Source: Pseudomonadota bacterium (GTDB taxonomy: Bacteria; Pseudomonadota; Gammaproteobacteria; Burkholderiales; Burkholderiaceae_C). From it: a stretch of DNA of 64,000 nucleotides. The stretch is taken from positions 868,001 through 932,000 of the forward strand of contig JAIUPQ010000001.1 in NCBI GenBank assembly GCA_020161145.1, given 5' to 3'. The notes beneath the pieces were generated by a model. It was given only the letters and a program-made list of their open reading frames with translations. It was not told the origin of the DNA and ran no database searches. Made by a program: the position numbers and the translations under genes. Shown one piece after another: positions 36,216-44,688 of the stretch. Positions within the stretch are counted from its first letter, which is position 1. Each line of letters starts with the position of its first letter.

Positions 36216-36474
36216 TCCCCCCCCCTACGCGATCACAGATCGGCCTTGCCGGCCGCGCCGCAGCGGGGACGCTGCGGCCCTTCGCCAGGCATACCCTGTC
36301 CGTAGGGACAGGGCATGTCCGGGCTCAGCCCCCCCAAGGGGGCCGAACGGGACGGACAAACAGTCCCTGCGGACTGCTTGTCGCCAGTGAGGGCCAGCCG
36401 GCTTGCAAGCCGGCTGGCACCGCCAGCGGCCCGGCAAAGCCGGTTCCGCGGCGGTCGCTTGGTTGGGTGGTGCG
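36216..36474 (+). repeat. Dispersed 3'-UTR element, copy 3, long form with extra hairpins (fliQ-fliR gap)
   Basis: Opens CCCCCTACGCGATCACAGAT and closes with GGCAAAGCCGGTTCCGCGGCGG then GGTTGGG, as in the other copies. The long form inserts further inverted repeats: CCCTGTCC/GGACAGGG, CCCCCCAAGGGGG, AGTCC/GGACT and a perfect 24-bp palindrome at 36394-36417. No coding sequence is evident in the 298-bp fliQ-fliR gap. Confidence 0.75.
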
Positions 36475-36510
36475 CTGTCGAGGGATGCTGGGCTGTTACC
36501 GGGGCTGGAT

Positions 36511-37272
36511 GTGATCTCAGTCACCGAGGCGCAGTTGCTGGCGTGGATCACGCCGGTGCTGTGGCCCTTCCTGCGCGTGCTGGCCATGTTGCAGGCGTTG
36601 CCGGTGCTGGGCCAGCGCAACGTGCCGGCGCGGGTCAAGGTGGGGCTGGCCTTCTTCATTGCCTATTGCGCCCAGGCCGTGATGCCGCCCATCGAGCCGG
36701 TGCCGCTGGACTCGGCGCTGGCCGTGCTGCTGGTGGTGCAGCAGGTGTTGATCGGCCTCTCACTGGGTTTTGCCGTGCGCGTGGTGTTTGCCGCCATGGA
36801 GTTTGCCGGCGAGGTCATCGGCCTGCAGATGGGCATGAACTTTGCCGGCTTCTTCGACCCGCTGATGGGCAGCCAGAGCACCGCGCTGGGCCGCTTCTTC
36901 GCCACGCTGGCGGCCTTTGTCTTCATCGTGCTGGGCGGCCACCTGCTGGCCATCCAGGCCATCGTGCAAAGCCTCACCGCCTTCCCCGTGGGCCCCGAGC
37001 CGTTCGCCTTCCTGCGCGAGGCCAAGCCCCACCTGTGGGGCGCGCAGATCTTCAGCCTGGGCCTGTGGATTGCGCTGCCCATGATTGCCATGCTGCTGTT
37101 CATCAACGTGGTGCTGGGCGTCATCGCCCGCGTCACCCCCCAGACCCACATCTTCGCCATCGGCTTTCCCATCACCATGCTCACCGGGCTGCTGGGGCTG
37201 GTGCTGATGCTGCCGCTGCTGGAGGCGCCATTCACGCAGGCCATCGGGCGGATGTTGGCGTTGTTTGGGTAG
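36511..37272 (+). CDS. fliR: Flagellar type III export gate protein FliR
   Basis: Predicted 253 aa from the GTG at 36511; homologues begin at this point, and the upstream open frame is repeat sequence. About six membrane segments are visible, with VPARVKVGLAFFIAY, VVQQVLIGLSLGFAVR and EFAGEVIGLQMGMNFAGFFD as FliR hallmarks. It completes the FliPQR export gate. It is followed by a non-flagellar cassette before flhB, so it ends the fliL-fliR run. Confidence 0.95.
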   Translation: MISVTEAQLLAWITPVLWPFLRVLAMLQALPVLGQRNVPARVKVGLAFFIAYCAQAVMPPIEPVPLDSALAVLLVVQQVLIGLSLGFAVRVVFAAMEFAGEVIGLQMGMNFAGFFDPLMGSQSTALGRFFATLAAFVFIVLGGHLLAIQAIVQSLTAFPVGPEPFAFLREAKPHLWGAQIFSLGLWIALPMIAMLLFINVVLGVIARVTPQTHIFAIGFPITMLTGLLGLVLMLPLLEAPFTQAIGRMLALFG

Positions 37273-37649
37273 ACGCGTTGGCATCGCCCGCGCACGTCGG
37301 GTACGTCGTCGCGGTCGCCGCCGGTCACGGCAGACCCCATGCCCGACGAGGTGATAGGCTAGCCCCAGGCCGCCACCCGTGTCTGCTTGTGTTTCCCGGC
37401 CCTTGTGAAGGTGGCCTGCGACGCAAGCGCTGTCGTCCACCCCGATTCGACCGGGCGCGCCTGGATGGGCGCCCGAGCCCACCCGAAAGCGGCGAACCTG
37501 CCAGGGCGCCGCTGGGCCCGCTCGATGGGGGGAGCAGGTCATGGCCTCCTGGCCTGACCACGGGGCGGATGCGCTGTCCGGAGGGCGTTGTGTTTTGCCA
37601 TGGGCCGTCACACCCGCGATCCGCGCAACCATCGACAAAGGAGTCCACC
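37273..37649. other. 377-bp gap between fliR and the redox pair; no gene seen
   Basis: GC-rich and without a convincing open frame with a start and RBS in either direction. It marks the left edge of the cassette that interrupts the flagellar locus. An AAGGAG RBS at its right end belongs to the next gene. No repeat element of the 3'-UTR family and no clear terminator were recognised. Confidence 0.5.
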
Positions 37650-38288
37650 ATGACCACCGCCATCATCGGCATCGGCAACATCGGCACCCGCGTGGTGACC
37701 AACCTCGTTCGCGGGGGTGAGAAAGTCATCGCCGCAGACCGCACGCTCGACAGGGCCGAACAGCTCGCCAGTGAACTGGGCAGCAACGTGACGGTCATGC
37801 CGGTTGCCCAGGCCATCCAGCAGGCCGATGTGATCATTCTGGCGATCTACTTCGACGCCGAGCAACAGCTGATTGCCGAATACGCTGCGGCGCTTGACGG
37901 AAAAATCGTGGTCGATCCGTCCAATCCGATCGGACCGGATGGCAAGGGCGGCTTCAACAAAATCATCCCGGCAGACCAGTCGTCAGGCCAGATCATTGCC
38001 GCGCTGTTGCCGGCTGGCGCCCGGTTCGTCAAGGCCTTTGGCACGCTCACGGCCAAGTCGCTGGGCGAGGCGGCGTGGCGCGCGCCCGATCTGGCGGCGC
38101 TGTTCTATGCCACCGACGACCAGGATGCAGGAGACGTGGTGGCCAAACTCATCGAGGCCAGCGGCTATGCGCCGGTGCCCATCGGCGGCGCCGACCAGTC
38201 CATTCGCATCGAAGTGGGCGGCGACCTGCACGAGGTGGGGGGGCTGGGCAAGCCGGTGTCCGCCCAGGAAGCCGCCGCAAAAATCTGA
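37650..38288 (+). CDS. NAD(P)-binding oxidoreductase, F420-dependent NADP reductase-like
   Basis: Predicted 212 aa with a good AAGGAG RBS. The N-terminus TTAIIGIGNIGTRVVTNLVR is a Rossmann GxGxxG loop; an Arg-type strand end (AADRTLDRAEQ) suggests NADP preference. ADVIILAIYFD and VVDPSNPIGPDGKG follow the COG2085 pattern (predicted dinucleotide-binding enzymes related to F420:NADP reductase). In bacteria without F420 such proteins have undefined substrates. It lies 75 bp before a short-chain dehydrogenase, suggesting a two-gene redox operon. The pair is not flagellar and belongs to the inserted cassette. Confidence 0.7.
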   Translation: MTTAIIGIGNIGTRVVTNLVRGGEKVIAADRTLDRAEQLASELGSNVTVMPVAQAIQQADVIILAIYFDAEQQLIAEYAAALDGKIVVDPSNPIGPDGKGGFNKIIPADQSSGQIIAALLPAGARFVKAFGTLTAKSLGEAAWRAPDLAALFYATDDQDAGDVVAKLIEASGYAPVPIGGADQSIRIEVGGDLHEVGGLGKPVSAQEAAAKI

Positions 38289-38363
38289 AGTGACGTGTTG
38301 GGTTGGGGCGCGGGCCGTCCGGGATGCAACACCATCGCAAGTGTTTTCGCAAAGGAGCGTCCG

Positions 38364-39140
38364 ATGAAAGCAGGTGACCAAACAATGGCGTTCAGTTTTG
38401 CCGGCAAGACGGTGCTCATCACCGGCGCGGCAACTGGTATCGGCCGGGCAACGGCGCTGGCGTTTGCCGGCGCGGGGGCGGCCGTGGTCATTGGCGACGT
38501 GGATGCGCGTGCCGAAGCCACGGCGGGTGAGATCGTTGCGGCGGGCGGCAGGGCCGTGTTCCAGAAGACGGACGTGGGCGACAGCGGGCAGGTCAAGGCG
38601 CTGGTCGACCGGGCGGTCACGGCGTTCGGTTCGCTGGACATTGCCTTCAACAACGCCGGCTTGCTGCCGCCCACGGCGCCTTTGGCTGAACAGACCGAGG
38701 CCGACTGGGACCGCATCCTGCGCGTCGATCTCACCGGGGTGTTTCTGTGCTTGAAGCACCAACTGGCCCATATGGCCAAAGTCGGTCGGGGCGCCATCGT
38801 CAACACCACATCGGTTGCCGGCCTGATTGCCGACCCGGGCATGGCGCCTTACGTTGCGGCCAAGCACGCCGTCACCGGGTTGACCAAGGCTGCCGCCCTT
38901 GACTATGCAACGCAGGGTATCCGCGTCAACGCCATCGCGCCTGGCCTGGTGCGCACGCCGATGATCGAGCGCTGGCTGGCCGACCCTGTGCTGCGCGACC
39001 GGGTTCTGGCCGACTCACCGATTGGCCGCGTGGCCGAGCCGGAAGAGATCGCGGGTCTTGTGCTGTTCCTCGCGTCGGACCACGCCAGCATCATCACCGG
39101 GGCCATCTATCCGGTAGATGGCGCGCGCACGGCGCATTGA
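38364..39140 (+). CDS. Short-chain dehydrogenase/reductase (classical SDR)
   Basis: Predicted 258 aa from the ATG at 38364, preceded by AAAGGAG. Classical SDR motifs are complete: TGAATGIG cofactor loop, an Asp at the end of strand 2 (VVIGDVDAR) indicating NAD preference, NNAG, the catalytic Ser in TTSVAGLI and YVAAK with catalytic Tyr and Lys. The C-terminal IYPVDGARTAH fits glucose/alcohol-dehydrogenase-like SDRs. The substrate cannot be deduced. It sits 75 bp after the Rossmann protein, both with strong RBSs, at the left of a low-GC patch. Confidence 0.85.
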   Translation: MKAGDQTMAFSFAGKTVLITGAATGIGRATALAFAGAGAAVVIGDVDARAEATAGEIVAAGGRAVFQKTDVGDSGQVKALVDRAVTAFGSLDIAFNNAGLLPPTAPLAEQTEADWDRILRVDLTGVFLCLKHQLAHMAKVGRGAIVNTTSVAGLIADPGMAPYVAAKHAVTGLTKAAALDYATQGIRVNAIAPGLVRTPMIERWLADPVLRDRVLADSPIGRVAEPEEIAGLVLFLASDHASIITGAIYPVDGARTAH

Positions 39141-39223
39141 GGGCGTGGGGCGACGCCGGTCAGATGGCTAGGTCGGATGACGGCGTTGCCGACATGAGCA
39201 CCGTGCTCACGTCATGGAGGTGA

Positions 39224-39352
39224 TGTCGGCGATGGAATTGTTGGTGGCAGATCGCGCAAATCATTCACGATCTTCAGGCGCGGCTGAACCTGACGCAGAT
39301 ATTATCCCAACTTAAACCAATGAATATTGCTGATGTCGAGCTTCAAGTTTGA
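39224..39352 (+). pseudogene. Possible gene remnant (C-terminal fragment)
   Basis: After an in-frame stop at 39221 the frame reads through about 42 coding-like codons (including QIAQIIHDLQARLNLTQI and KPMNIADVELQV) to a TGA at 39350. There is no plausible start or RBS. It overlaps the upstream region of the small two-helix gene. It may be a 3' remnant of an older gene; no family is recognised and it may be chance. Confidence 0.25.
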
Positions 39353-39380
39353 ACCGGCCCCCTATTCCAAGAGAAAAATC

Positions 39381-39743
39381 ATGCGGCAACGATTGATTAT
39401 ATTTCTGGTCGGATTTCTTATGATCGTTGTGGTGCTGGGGGCGGTATATTGCAACTACGCACTGCAGGCAATTTTGGATTCATACGAGTCAAAGGTCATC
39501 CTTGCTAAGTCGGCGATTGTTTCAATGGAGCGATGGCCAAGCTCAGTGATTAATCCAATCGAAGTATTAAGAAGCTATGTGATGAGTGTTGACGGTATAG
39601 ATCGAGCGATCGGGAAGGAAATGGGTCGCATCATGTGGATGCAGATTATTGTCTTTGTGGCGGCTTTTGGACTTGGCGGGTTGATAACTTTTTGCTTGTG
39701 CAGAGTCGCGCACAAGGCAGTGTGCGATTTGCCAATGCCTTGA
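39381..39743 (+). CDS. Small protein with two membrane helices, low-GC, unknown function
   Basis: Predicted 120 aa from the ATG at 39381, with a weak GAGAAA RBS; an ATG at 39333 would add 16 residues. A hydrophobic helix opens the protein (about 4-25, ending VVLGAVYCNYAL), a 60-residue loop follows, and a second helix (about 83-105) contains AAFGLGGLITFCLC. Base composition is much poorer in GC than the flanking flagellar genes, indicating foreign origin. The layout (helix, loop, Gly-rich helix, short basic tail) resembles the 79-aa product at 41081-41320. No domain is recognised. Confidence 0.5.
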   Translation: MRQRLIIFLVGFLMIVVVLGAVYCNYALQAILDSYESKVILAKSAIVSMERWPSSVINPIEVLRSYVMSVDGIDRAIGKEMGRIMWMQIIVFVAAFGLGGLITFCLCRVAHKAVCDLPMP

Positions 39744-39962
39744 TATTATCCAATGAATATTTCACTCGAGAATTGATGCTTTGGGGTGGATCTGTATAAA
39801 ACAAGGTGATGTGAATATTTTATCGACATTCGTTGACGCGCCTTCTTAATATCCTGAGTGGGTTCCGTCAAAAAATAATTTCCAACCACCGTTATCCATG
39901 AAGCCTTGCATGAAAATCCAGGGCCGGGGAAATGCGGGTGTAGATGGGGCGAGAGAGACAAA

Positions 39963-40646
39963 ATGTGGTTGCGAAAGCTGGTTATAGTTGGCGCTATAGT
40001 CATATGTCGCCCTGTGTTGGCAGTCGAGATCGATTGTGCATTTGTGAAGAATGTCAGGTTCTCTTCAATTGACTGGCCGCCTAGTAAGGGGTTGCCTTCA
40101 GATAGCGCAACCTATTTCTCCTCGCCCGTAACAATTCACCAGTTGGTTCCGGGCAGTGGTACGGCGCTTGTTTTTCGCTCATTCTTGGATGGAAATCCGG
40201 AAACCCATGATGCGGCCCAGTACTGGAAGGTGACAATCATGTTGCCCGACTTGGGGGCGGGAAGGCGCTACTCCGCGCCACTGGCAGATTGGTCCGCAAG
40301 AGCTTCACGCGGCGGAAGTGCATGGCTTGGCAATGGCTCTGGTTTTGTCAGTACCCAATCTAGCGGGCATGTGAAGGCGGATTGGATGAGCTCTGACGAA
40401 TTGAATATCAATCTAGTGGCTGGATTCGTCACCCAGCTTGTTGCCGATCCAACTATTGCCAGCCAACTCAGGTTGGTTGGTAAATTCAAATTGCAGGGTC
40501 TGCGAGCTGATGAGCTAACCCCATGGATGGGCGCGGTCGCTGGCTCAAATGACCGACGACTGACATACAGAGTTGGCGAGCCCAGTGCGCGTTGTAATTG
40601 GTTTATTGAAGAGGCTCCTTTGTTGGGTGGAATCATTCCCCGTTGA
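39963..40646 (+). CDS. Secreted protein of unknown function, low-GC
   Basis: Predicted 227 aa from the ATG at 39963, with a GAGAGAGA purine tract 7 bp upstream. Residues 1-20 (MWLRKLVIVGAIVICRPVLA) form a clear signal peptide. The mature protein has two cysteines, one near each end (EIDCAFVKN and SARCNWFIEE), which could form a disulfide, and no membrane segment. A beta-rich pattern is suggested by alternating hydrophobics. No family is recognised. Its composition is low in GC for this genome. It is flanked by two small membrane-protein genes; a joint function is possible but unsupported. Confidence 0.5.
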   Translation: MWLRKLVIVGAIVICRPVLAVEIDCAFVKNVRFSSIDWPPSKGLPSDSATYFSSPVTIHQLVPGSGTALVFRSFLDGNPETHDAAQYWKVTIMLPDLGAGRRYSAPLADWSARASRGGSAWLGNGSGFVSTQSSGHVKADWMSSDELNINLVAGFVTQLVADPTIASQLRLVGKFKLQGLRADELTPWMGAVAGSNDRRLTYRVGEPSARCNWFIEEAPLLGGIIPR

Positions 40647-40745
40647 GGTGAGATTTAGTGGCCGGCAATCGGCAGGTGCGTCCAACAGTTGTTTCTAACA
40701 TCCACTTTAACTGGTGCTGCAATTGATGCCGTTAAATCAGAAGAT

Positions 40746-40990
40746 GGGGGCTGCGGCTGTGAAAAGTAAGTAAATAGACAATCACGTGATCCTTGGTGTG
40801 GCGATTGCTACTCGGTACTGCTTTTTCTGCAGGAGGTCGTGCCGCCGCTGATTTGTTGATGGATGGCTTTCCATCGTTTGCATTTTTAATTAATGGTATT
40901 TTTGGTTTGGCGGTGATCTTTGGCTTTTGATTTCTTGCTTATTCCAAAAATATCAAGAACGAGATTGAATATCTGATTGATTGGTTTTGA
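40746..40990 (+). pseudogene. Decayed small membrane-protein gene with frameshift and in-frame TGA
   Basis: From 40772 one frame reads SRDPWWRLLLGTAFSAGGRA, ADLLMDGFPSFAFLINGIFG, LAVIFGF, then TGA at 40928, and continues in the same frame with FLAYSKNIKNEIEYLIDWF to a second TGA at 40988. A membrane helix followed by a charged tail across the stop suggests one ancestral protein. No start fits this frame; a possible beginning (ATG 40746 or GTG 40761) lies in another frame and stops at 40773. Frameshift plus nonsense change is the simplest reading. Confidence 0.4.
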
Positions 40991-41080
40991 TGTCGAGCGG
41001 ATATTCACTTTTAATACAGAATGTCGATTTCCCACTAATCTCTTGATGGGTAGAGTTGACAATGACGGCGGGTGTGGAAA

Positions 41081-41320
41081 ATGAAACCTTGTCTTCGCCT
41101 CATCACGGTGACACTTTCCGGGTTGGTGCTGATCTTTGTGTTGGCCGGTGCTGTCTACTGGCTTCGAGACTTGCTTGAGGCCAATGGCTATTCGGTGTCG
41201 AATGGGGTCTTTCTGGTTACCCTTTTTGCAGTGCTTGGAGCCGGTTTCGGGGCCTCAAGCAAGGCAGTACTTCGAGTTGCGAAAGCGCTCGATAGTCGGC
41301 AATCGGCCGACGACAGGTAG
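41081..41320 (+). CDS. Small protein with two membrane helices
   Basis: Predicted 79 aa from the ATG at 41081; a GTG nine bases upstream is an alternative. Helix 1 (about 7-28) ends LAGAVYWLRDLL and helix 2 (about 44-62) contains VLGAGFGASSKAV, followed by a short charged tail. The order of features recalls the product at 39381-39743, though identity is low. No domain is recognised. GC content rises towards its 3' end, approaching the flhB side of the cassette. Confidence 0.45.
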   Translation: MKPCLRLITVTLSGLVLIFVLAGAVYWLRDLLEANGYSVSNGVFLVTLFAVLGAGFGASSKAVLRVAKALDSRQSADDR

Positions 41321-41458
41321 CCGGTCAAGCACATCGATCAGGGCAGGGTGAGCAGGGCGCCATCGCCGCGCCGCCGCCCCATCTGACGGAATTACCCCCT
41401 CCCACCCCCTCTGTTCCGGCTCAAGTGCCGCCCCCATCCGGGCAGCATGTGAGCCCAT

Positions 41459-42595
41459 ATGGCCGATTCCGCCCAAGACCGCAACCTGCCTGCGAGTGAA
41501 CGCAGGAAGACCCGTGCCCGCTCGGAGGGGCAGGTGCCGCGCTCGCGCGATCTGGGGCACTTCGCCGCGCTGGCGCTGGCGGGAGGCTTGCTGCTGGTGG
41601 CTGGCGCGCCGCTGGCGGGCTGGCTGCAAGACGGGCTGGCCGGTGCGCTGACGTTCGACCGCCGTGCGGTGGCCGACCCGAACGCCATGCTGGACCAGTT
41701 GGGCCACCAGATGGCGCTGGGGCTGGCGGTGGTGGTGCCGGTGGGCGTGCTGATGATGGTGGCCGGAGTGGCCAGCGCGGTGCTGTCGGGGGGGTGGAAC
41801 TTCTCGGTCAAGGCCATGACGCCCGACCTGACCAAGCTCGACCCCATAGCCGGCCTGGGCCGGTTGTTTGCCAAGGAAAGCTGGGTCCAGGTGGGCAAGA
41901 GCTGGTTGCTGGCGCTGCTGATTGCGGCGGTGGGCGGGTTTTTTCTGTGGCAACGGTTCGATGTGTTCGTGCACCTGCTGGCGCTGCCCATGGCGCAGGC
42001 CACGGCCGTGATGGCGGCCGAGATTGCGCAGGGCTTTGGCTACCTGCTGCTGCTGCTGGCGGCGTTTGCGCTGGTGGACGTGCCGCTGCAGCGCTTCTTC
42101 TGGGAAAAGCGCCTGCGCATGACGCAGCAAGAGGCCAAGCAGGAACACAAGGACGCCGAGGGCTCGGCCGAGGTCAAGGCCAAGATCAAGCAAAAGCAGC
42201 GCGAGGCGGCGCGCCGCCGGATGATGGCGGCCGTGCCCACGGCCGACCTGGTGGTGATGAACCCCACCCACTACGCCGTGGCACTCAAGTACGACGAGGT
42301 CCGCATGGGCGCGCCGCGCGTGGTGGCCAAGGGCACCGACGCGCTGGCGCTGCGCATTCGCGATCTGGCCCGCGAGCATGCGGTGCCGGTGCTGGAGGCG
42401 CCGCCGCTGGCGCGCGCGCTCTACACCCACGTGGAGCTGGAGGCCGAGGTGCCGGCCGCGCTGTTCGCCGCCGTGGCAGCGGTGCTGGCCTGGGTCTACC
42501 AGTTGCGCCAGGCGCCCGGGCACGCCCTGGCGGCGCCGCAGGTCAGCGTGCCGGCCGAGCTGGATCCGCTGACCGCAAAAGGTGATGGCCGGTGA
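41459..42595 (+). CDS. flhB: Flagellar export gate switch protein FlhB
   Basis: Predicted 378 aa. The N-terminus (ASERRKTRARSEGQVPRSRD) is the FlhB signature, four membrane segments follow to about residue 220, and the cytoplasmic domain contains the autocleavage motif NPTH (Asn at about 268) that switches substrate class together with FliK. It starts a new flagellar run, flhB-flhA-flhF-flhG-like-fliA, after the inserted cassette. A GGCTCAAGTG stretch upstream is a weak sigma-28-type -35 candidate with no good -10. The stop overlaps the flhA GTG (GTGA). Confidence 0.96.
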   Translation: MADSAQDRNLPASERRKTRARSEGQVPRSRDLGHFAALALAGGLLLVAGAPLAGWLQDGLAGALTFDRRAVADPNAMLDQLGHQMALGLAVVVPVGVLMMVAGVASAVLSGGWNFSVKAMTPDLTKLDPIAGLGRLFAKESWVQVGKSWLLALLIAAVGGFFLWQRFDVFVHLLALPMAQATAVMAAEIAQGFGYLLLLLAAFALVDVPLQRFFWEKRLRMTQQEAKQEHKDAEGSAEVKAKIKQKQREAARRRMMAAVPTADLVVMNPTHYAVALKYDEVRMGAPRVVAKGTDALALRIRDLAREHAVPVLEAPPLARALYTHVELEAEVPAALFAAVAAVLAWVYQLRQAPGHALAAPQVSVPAELDPLTAKGDGR

Positions 42596-44688
42596 GCACT
42601 TTTTTGAACCAATGGTTTGGCCGCCACGCGGGCCTGGCGCAGGCGCTGATGGTGCCGGTGTTCGTGGTGCTGGTGCTGGCCATGATGGTGCTGCCGCTGC
42701 CGCCGTTTGCGCTGGACGTGCTGTTCACCTTCAACATCGCGCTGGCGCTGATGGTGATGATGGTCTCGTCGCACATGGTGCGGCCGCTGGACTTCACGGC
42801 CTTCCCCACGGTGCTGCTGATCACCACGCTGCTGCGGCTGTCGCTGAACGTGGCCTCCACCCGCGTGGTGCTGATGGAGGGCCACAACGGCCCGGGCGCG
42901 GCGGGGCAGGTGATCGAGGCGTTCGGCCACTTCCTGATCGGCGGCAACTTTGCCGTGGGCCTGATCGTGTTTGCCATTCTGGTGGTCATCAACTTCATCG
43001 TGGTGACCAAGGGTGCCGAGCGCATTGCCGAGGTGGGGGCGCGCTTCACGCTGGACGCCATGCCCGGCAAGCAGATGGCCATCGATGCCGACCTGAACGC
43101 CGGCCTCATCGATGAGAAAGAGGCCAAGCGCCGCCGCCAGGAGGTGGGCGAGGAGGCCGACTTCTTCGGCTCCATGGACGGTGCCAGCAAGTTCGTGCGC
43201 GGTGACGCGGTGGCGGGCATGCTGATTTTGCTGATCAACATCGTGGGCGGCTTCATCATCGGCGTGGCCCAGCACGGCCTGTCGGCCAGCGAGGCCGCCA
43301 ACAGCTACATCCTGCTGGCCGTGGGCGACGCGCTGGTGGCGCAGATTCCGGCGCTGCTGATTTCGGTGGCCGCCGCCATGGTGGTCTCGCGCGTGGGCAG
43401 CGAGAGCGCCATCGGCACCCAGCTGGGTGCCCAGGTGTTCAACTCGCCCAAGGTGCTGGGCGTCAGCGCCGGCATCATTGCGCTGCTGGGCCTGATTCCG
43501 GGCATGCCCAACGTGGTCTTCCTGCTGATGGCGGCCGGCCTGGGCGGCTATGCCCGCTGGCTGGCGCGGCGCCAGGCGGCGCAGGCCGCGGCGCCGGCGC
43601 CCACCGAAGAGGCCAAACCCGCCGCCGACGGCGAGGCCAGCTGGGACGACCTGCAACCCGTGGACGCACTGGGCCTGGAGGTGGGCTACCGGCTGATCAC
43701 GCTGGTCGATCGCCAGCGCGGGGGCGATCTGCTGGCGCGCATCAAGGGCGTGCGCAAGAAGTTTGCCCAGGACGTGGGCTTCCTGCCGCCCACCGTGCAC
43801 ATCCGCGACAACCTCGACCTCAAGCCCAGCGCCTACCGCGTCACGCTGCGCGGCGCCATCATCGGCGAGGGCGAGGCCTTTCCCGGCATGTTGATGGCCA
43901 TCAACCCTGGCGGCAGCGCGCCGCAGTTGCCCGGCACCGCCACCACCGACCCCGCCTTTGGCCTGCCGGCCGTGTGGATAGAGGAGCGGCTGCGCGAGCA
44001 GGCGCAGATGGCCGGCTTTACGGTGGTTGATTGCTCGACCGTCGTGGCCACCCATCTTTCACACTTGATGCAGGTGAACGCGGCGCGTCTGCTGGGCCGG
44101 ACTGAAACCCAGCAGCTCATCGAGCATATCGGCCGCGTCATCCCGAAGTTGATTGATGACGTGGTGCCAAAGATGGTGGGTGTATCCGTGTTCCAGAAGG
44201 TGTTGCAGTTGCTGCTGGAAGAGGGCGTGGCCATCCGCGACCTGCGCTCCATCATCGAGGGGCTGGCCGACCATGCCGCCGCCATCACCGACCCGGCCCA
44301 GCTGGCGCAGGTGCTGCGCATCCACCTGGCGCCGGCCATCGTGCAGCAGATCTACGGCCCGGCCCACGAGCTGGACGTCATTGCGCTGGAGCCCGGCCTG
44401 GAGCGCATGGTGGCGCAAGCCTTGCAATCCCCCAACGGCCCCGCGCTGGACCCCGGCGTGGCCGACCACCTCACCCGTGAAGCCGCCGGCAGCGCCGAGC
44501 GCCAGGAGAGCCTGGGCCACCCGGCCTGCCTGCTGGTGCCCGACGCGCTGCGCGCCCCGCTGGCGCGCCTCTTGAAGCGCGCCGCGCCGCGCCTCAAGGT
44601 GCTGGCGCACAGCGAGATTCCCGACACCCATTCCATCCGCATCGGCGCCATCATCGGCGGCGCGCCAGCCCTCGGAGGCCACGCATGA
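42592..44688 (+). CDS. flhA: Flagellar export gate protein FlhA
   Basis: Predicted 698 aa from a GTG overlapping flhB. The N-terminal half has about eight membrane segments and the FHIPEP-family loop (LLRLSLNVASTRVVL, then GLIDEKEAKRRRQEVGEEAD). The C-terminal cytoplasmic domain (from about 360) forms the nonameric ring that receives chaperone-substrate complexes; LIEHIGRVIPKLIDDVVP and LLEEGVAIRDLRSIIEGL are conserved. Length is normal. flhF overlaps by 4 bp. Confidence 0.96.
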   Translation: MSTFLNQWFGRHAGLAQALMVPVFVVLVLAMMVLPLPPFALDVLFTFNIALALMVMMVSSHMVRPLDFTAFPTVLLITTLLRLSLNVASTRVVLMEGHNGPGAAGQVIEAFGHFLIGGNFAVGLIVFAILVVINFIVVTKGAERIAEVGARFTLDAMPGKQMAIDADLNAGLIDEKEAKRRRQEVGEEADFFGSMDGASKFVRGDAVAGMLILLINIVGGFIIGVAQHGLSASEAANSYILLAVGDALVAQIPALLISVAAAMVVSRVGSESAIGTQLGAQVFNSPKVLGVSAGIIALLGLIPGMPNVVFLLMAAGLGGYARWLARRQAAQAAAPAPTEEAKPAADGEASWDDLQPVDALGLEVGYRLITLVDRQRGGDLLARIKGVRKKFAQDVGFLPPTVHIRDNLDLKPSAYRVTLRGAIIGEGEAFPGMLMAINPGGSAPQLPGTATTDPAFGLPAVWIEERLREQAQMAGFTVVDCSTVVATHLSHLMQVNAARLLGRTETQQLIEHIGRVIPKLIDDVVPKMVGVSVFQKVLQLLLEEGVAIRDLRSIIEGLADHAAAITDPAQLAQVLRIHLAPAIVQQIYGPAHELDVIALEPGLERMVAQALQSPNGPALDPGVADHLTREAAGSAERQESLGHPACLLVPDALRAPLARLLKRAAPRLKVLAHSEIPDTHSIRIGAIIGGAPALGGHA

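Noticed and set aside
40670-40740. Possible integron attC site (CCAACAGTTG and TCTAACATCC nearby)
   Set aside because: The paired inverse and core sites (RYYYAAC and GTTRRRY) are not correctly arranged and no cassette array or integrase is seen.
40928-40930. TGA read as selenocysteine or programmed read-through
   Set aside because: No hairpin suited to SECIS function was recognised right after the codon, the upstream frame has no start, and the patch already looks decayed.
37273-41458. Cassette between fliR and flhB as a prophage or insertion sequence
   Set aside because: No transposase, integrase, terminal inverted repeat or target duplication was seen.
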